DNA of 38,702 nt. Source: an uncultured Collinsella sp. (GTDB lineage Bacteria > Actinomycetota > Coriobacteriia > Coriobacteriales > Coriobacteriaceae). Made by a program: the position numbers and the translations under genes. The notes beneath the pieces were generated by a model. It made no database searches and had not been told where the DNA came from. It saw only the letters and a program-made list of their open reading frames with translations. Of this stretch, positions 37,055 through 38,702 are shown piece after piece (the first letter of the stretch is position 1; each line of letters begins with the position of its first letter). Location: positions 1-38,702 of the forward strand of contig CABUBS010000002.1 in assembly GCA_902489855.1 (NCBI GenBank), written 5' to 3'.

Positions 37055-37109
37055 GTGCGGCGCCGCCACTTGGGCGGGCCGTGCTTTTTTAAGACGGGAG
37101 CTTTCCCGT
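37055..37109 (+). other. Leader hairpins of nhaA (possible attenuator)
   Basis: GTGCGGC...GCCGTGC (37055-37084) forms an imperfect stem closed by GCC/GGC pairs and followed by TTTTTT at 37085-37090, like a terminator, but it lies before nhaA. A second hairpin ACGGGA/TCCCGT (37094-37109) ends two bases before the ribosome site AAAGGAG. Whether a promoter lies upstream is not shown. Confidence 0.45.
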
Positions 37110-37123
37110 GAAAGGAGCCGCCC

Positions 37124-38482
37124 ATGGCAGCAACTGAGCAGCTGTTCAACGTTCGTGAGCGCAAGCGCTTTGAGCGTCACGACATCTGGGAGCGCATCGC
37201 CGAGAACGGCACGATTTCCGCCGCCGTCATGGTCTTCGCCGCCATCGCCGCCGTCATTTGCGCCAATACCGATGCCTATGAGGCCATCCATCACTTTTTG
37301 GAGACCCCGCTGTATGTGGGTCTGGGCAACCTTACGGCCGGTCTCACCGTTGAGCTATTCGTCAACGACTTCCTCATGGCGATTTTCTTTTTGTTGGTGG
37401 GCATTGAGCTCAAGTACGAGATGACGGTTGGCGAGCTCAAAAACCCGCGCCAGGCTATGCTTCCCATGCTGGCGGCCGTGGGCGGCGTCGTCGTTCCCGC
37501 CTGCATCTACCTGATCTTTAACCATGCCGGCGCGCACAACGGCTGGGCCATTCCCATGGCAACCGATATTGCCTTTGCGCTGGGCGTGCTGTCGCTTTTG
37601 GGCAATCGCGTGCCCAACGGCGTGCGCGTGTTCTTCTCGACGCTCGCCATCGCCGACGACCTCATTTCCATCGCCGCCATCGCCATCTTCTACGGTCAGA
37701 GCCCCAATCCGTTTTGGTTGGGCGCCGCCGCGCTTGTGACCTGCGCGCTCGTGTGGCTCAACAAGACGCAGCATTACCGCCTTGCCCCGTATTCGGTACT
37801 GGGTCTGCTGTTGTGGTTCTGCATGTTCAAGAGCGGCGTACATGCTACGCTTGCTGGCGTCATCTTGGCCTTCACCATCCCGGCCAAGTGCGGCGTCAAG
37901 CTCGATAGCCTCACCGATTGGTTGGGCGAGTGCCTGCCGCTGCTCGATGACCGCTACGACGACGAGGCACACATCCTGGGCCAGCATGACTTTACCGTCT
38001 CGACCACCAAAGTCGAGCGCGTCATGCACCGCGTGACCCCGCCGCTCATCCGCATGGAGCGTCTGATCTCCACGCCGGTCAACTTTGTGATCCTGCCGAT
38101 TTTCGCGTTCGTCAACGCACAGGTTCGCCTGGTGGGCGTGGATATGAGCACGCTGCTCACCGACCCGGTGACGCTCGGCGTGTACTTTGGCATGCTGCTG
38201 GGCAAGCCGATTGGTATCTTTGGCATGACGTTCGCCTTGGTCAAGCTCAAGATCTCCGAGCTGCCGCATAACGTTAACTGGCACATGATTGCCGGCGTGG
38301 GCATTCTGGGCGGCATCGGCTTTACGATGTCGATTCTCATTAGCGGCCTCGCCTTCCCGACGGCCCAGTTTGAGGTTCTGGCCGCCAAGGCCGCTATTCT
38401 CGCCGGCTCTGTTACCGCGGCCGTACTTGGCATGATCTACATGAGTGTGATCTGCAAGCACCCCGCGCCCAAGGACGAGTAA
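37124..38482 (+). CDS. nhaA: Na+/H+ antiporter NhaA
   Basis: This 452-residue protein has about a dozen hydrophobic segments. NhaA motifs are clear: GIELKYEMTVGEL, PMATDIAFALGVLSLLG and the paired aspartates in LAIADDLISIAAIA, which bind the ion in E. coli NhaA. It exchanges cytoplasmic Na+ for protons. The C-terminal third is longer than in E. coli (388 residues). A hydrophilic insert of about 45 residues containing LGQHDFTVSTTKVERVMH precedes the last segments, as in other actinobacterial forms. AAAGGAG is 6 bases before the ATG. Confidence 0.95.
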   Translation: MAATEQLFNVRERKRFERHDIWERIAENGTISAAVMVFAAIAAVICANTDAYEAIHHFLETPLYVGLGNLTAGLTVELFVNDFLMAIFFLLVGIELKYEMTVGELKNPRQAMLPMLAAVGGVVVPACIYLIFNHAGAHNGWAIPMATDIAFALGVLSLLGNRVPNGVRVFFSTLAIADDLISIAAIAIFYGQSPNPFWLGAAALVTCALVWLNKTQHYRLAPYSVLGLLLWFCMFKSGVHATLAGVILAFTIPAKCGVKLDSLTDWLGECLPLLDDRYDDEAHILGQHDFTVSTTKVERVMHRVTPPLIRMERLISTPVNFVILPIFAFVNAQVRLVGVDMSTLLTDPVTLGVYFGMLLGKPIGIFGMTFALVKLKISELPHNVNWHMIAGVGILGGIGFTMSILISGLAFPTAQFEVLAAKAAILAGSVTAAVLGMIYMSVICKHPAPKDE

Positions 38483-38566
38483 GAGCGCGAAAACCGGCTC
38501 CAGAACCGATTCGGGCGCGTTCAAAATGCGGATTCGGGTGGTGCTTGCCGCCTGCCAGACACGCCA

Positions 38567-38611
38567 GTGGTCAAAAAACGCCGTTTGTGAGTACTGTCAC
38601 AAACGGCGTTT
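38567..38611 (+). terminator. nhaA terminator carrying the GAGTACTGT motif
   Basis: AAACGCCGTTTGTGA (38576-38590) is a perfect complement of 38597-38611, with loop GTACTG, ending in TTTCATT. The left side with the preceding GTGG-TCAAAAAACGCC shares the CAAAAAACGCC-N5-TGAGTACTGT motif seen at 15088-15124. Confidence 0.75.
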
Positions 38612-38617
38612 CATTCA

Positions 38618-38702
38618 AGACTTTAGTCTGCTGGCCGCGCAGCGGCGAGCTTTAAACCACCCGCTACGCGGGTGGAGACAAACGGCTTTACAAAGCCACC
38701 CC
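38618..38702. other. Terminal hairpin cluster, possible insertion-sequence end
   Basis: AGAC-TTTA-GTCT-like (38618-38629), CCACCCGC/GCGGGTGG (38657-38675) and GGCTTT/AAAGCC (38684-38697) lie in succession, after TTTAAA. Hairpins of the type AAACCACCCGC..GCGGGTGG mark the ends of IS200/IS605-type elements as I recall. The window ends here, so the gene cannot be checked. Confidence 0.35.

Noticed and set aside
35897..37294. A 465-residue minus-strand frame spanning ppaC and the nhaA leader
   Set aside because: It runs across a terminator and the nhaA leader hairpins and has no recognisable domain.

Overview
The window looks like a piece of chromosome from a GC-rich, low-oxygen gut actinobacterium, most probably a Coriobacteriia member close to Collinsella. 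This is inferred from gene content (Lac/Cel-type PTS with a GH1 phospho-glycosidase, Mn-dependent pyrophosphatase, ROK kinase, a DUF2207 membrane protein, GluQ-RS) and from base composition. No 16S rRNA is present to settle it.

Layout. 1-750: tail of a Ppx/GppA phosphatase, a 69-bp inverted-repeat element, a hairpin-dense stretch ending in a tRNA T-arm-like fragment, and tRNA-Leu(UAA). 774-4935: a TPR-like anchored protein, an orphan galactitol-type PTS IIB with a VOC protein, then a minus-strand operon of DUF4342 protein, OmpR-type regulator and sensor kinase. 5264-10730: a visibly lower-GC accessory island with a small NUDIX hydrolase, a PLD-nuclease/SF2 helicase/DUF3427 protein, and an AAA_14/DUF4143 ATPase preceded by two 36-bp inverted repeats in tandem, then a small membrane protein. 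10814-20624: core genes (metallophosphoesterase, gluQ, DUF2207, GNAT, purH, an unknown gene, a BceRS-like two-component pair). 20688-22384: a hipBA module behind three 24-bp operators at an exact 39-bp period. 22562-29803: uspA, uppP, a 2-hydroxyacid dehydrogenase, pcrA and manA, with long branched hairpins at convergent gene junctions. 29878-34571: a GntR/UTRA regulator divergent from a beta-glucoside operon (GH1, IIC, IIB, IIA). 34813-38482: ROK glucokinase, pyrophosphatase ppaC and nhaA, ending in repeat sequence.

How the genes work together. The 29-36 kb block is a coherent sugar module: the EII proteins import and phosphorylate a beta-diglucoside, GH1 hydrolyses it to glucose-6-P plus glucose, the ROK kinase could phosphorylate the free glucose, and ManA links to mannose-6-P. 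The local GntR/UTRA protein is the likely regulator. The 5-10 kb island and hipBA are the accessory content and the best places to look for new defence or stress biology.

The other striking property is the density of dispersed short repeats and long palindromes between genes. They include two inverted 69-bp elements 25 kb apart, a motif with core GAGTACTGT in three copies, a 32-nt repeat in two copies, and at least three 90-130 bp branched hairpins at convergent gene ends. All coordinates were read by eye. Family assignments rest on motif recognition, not on searches.
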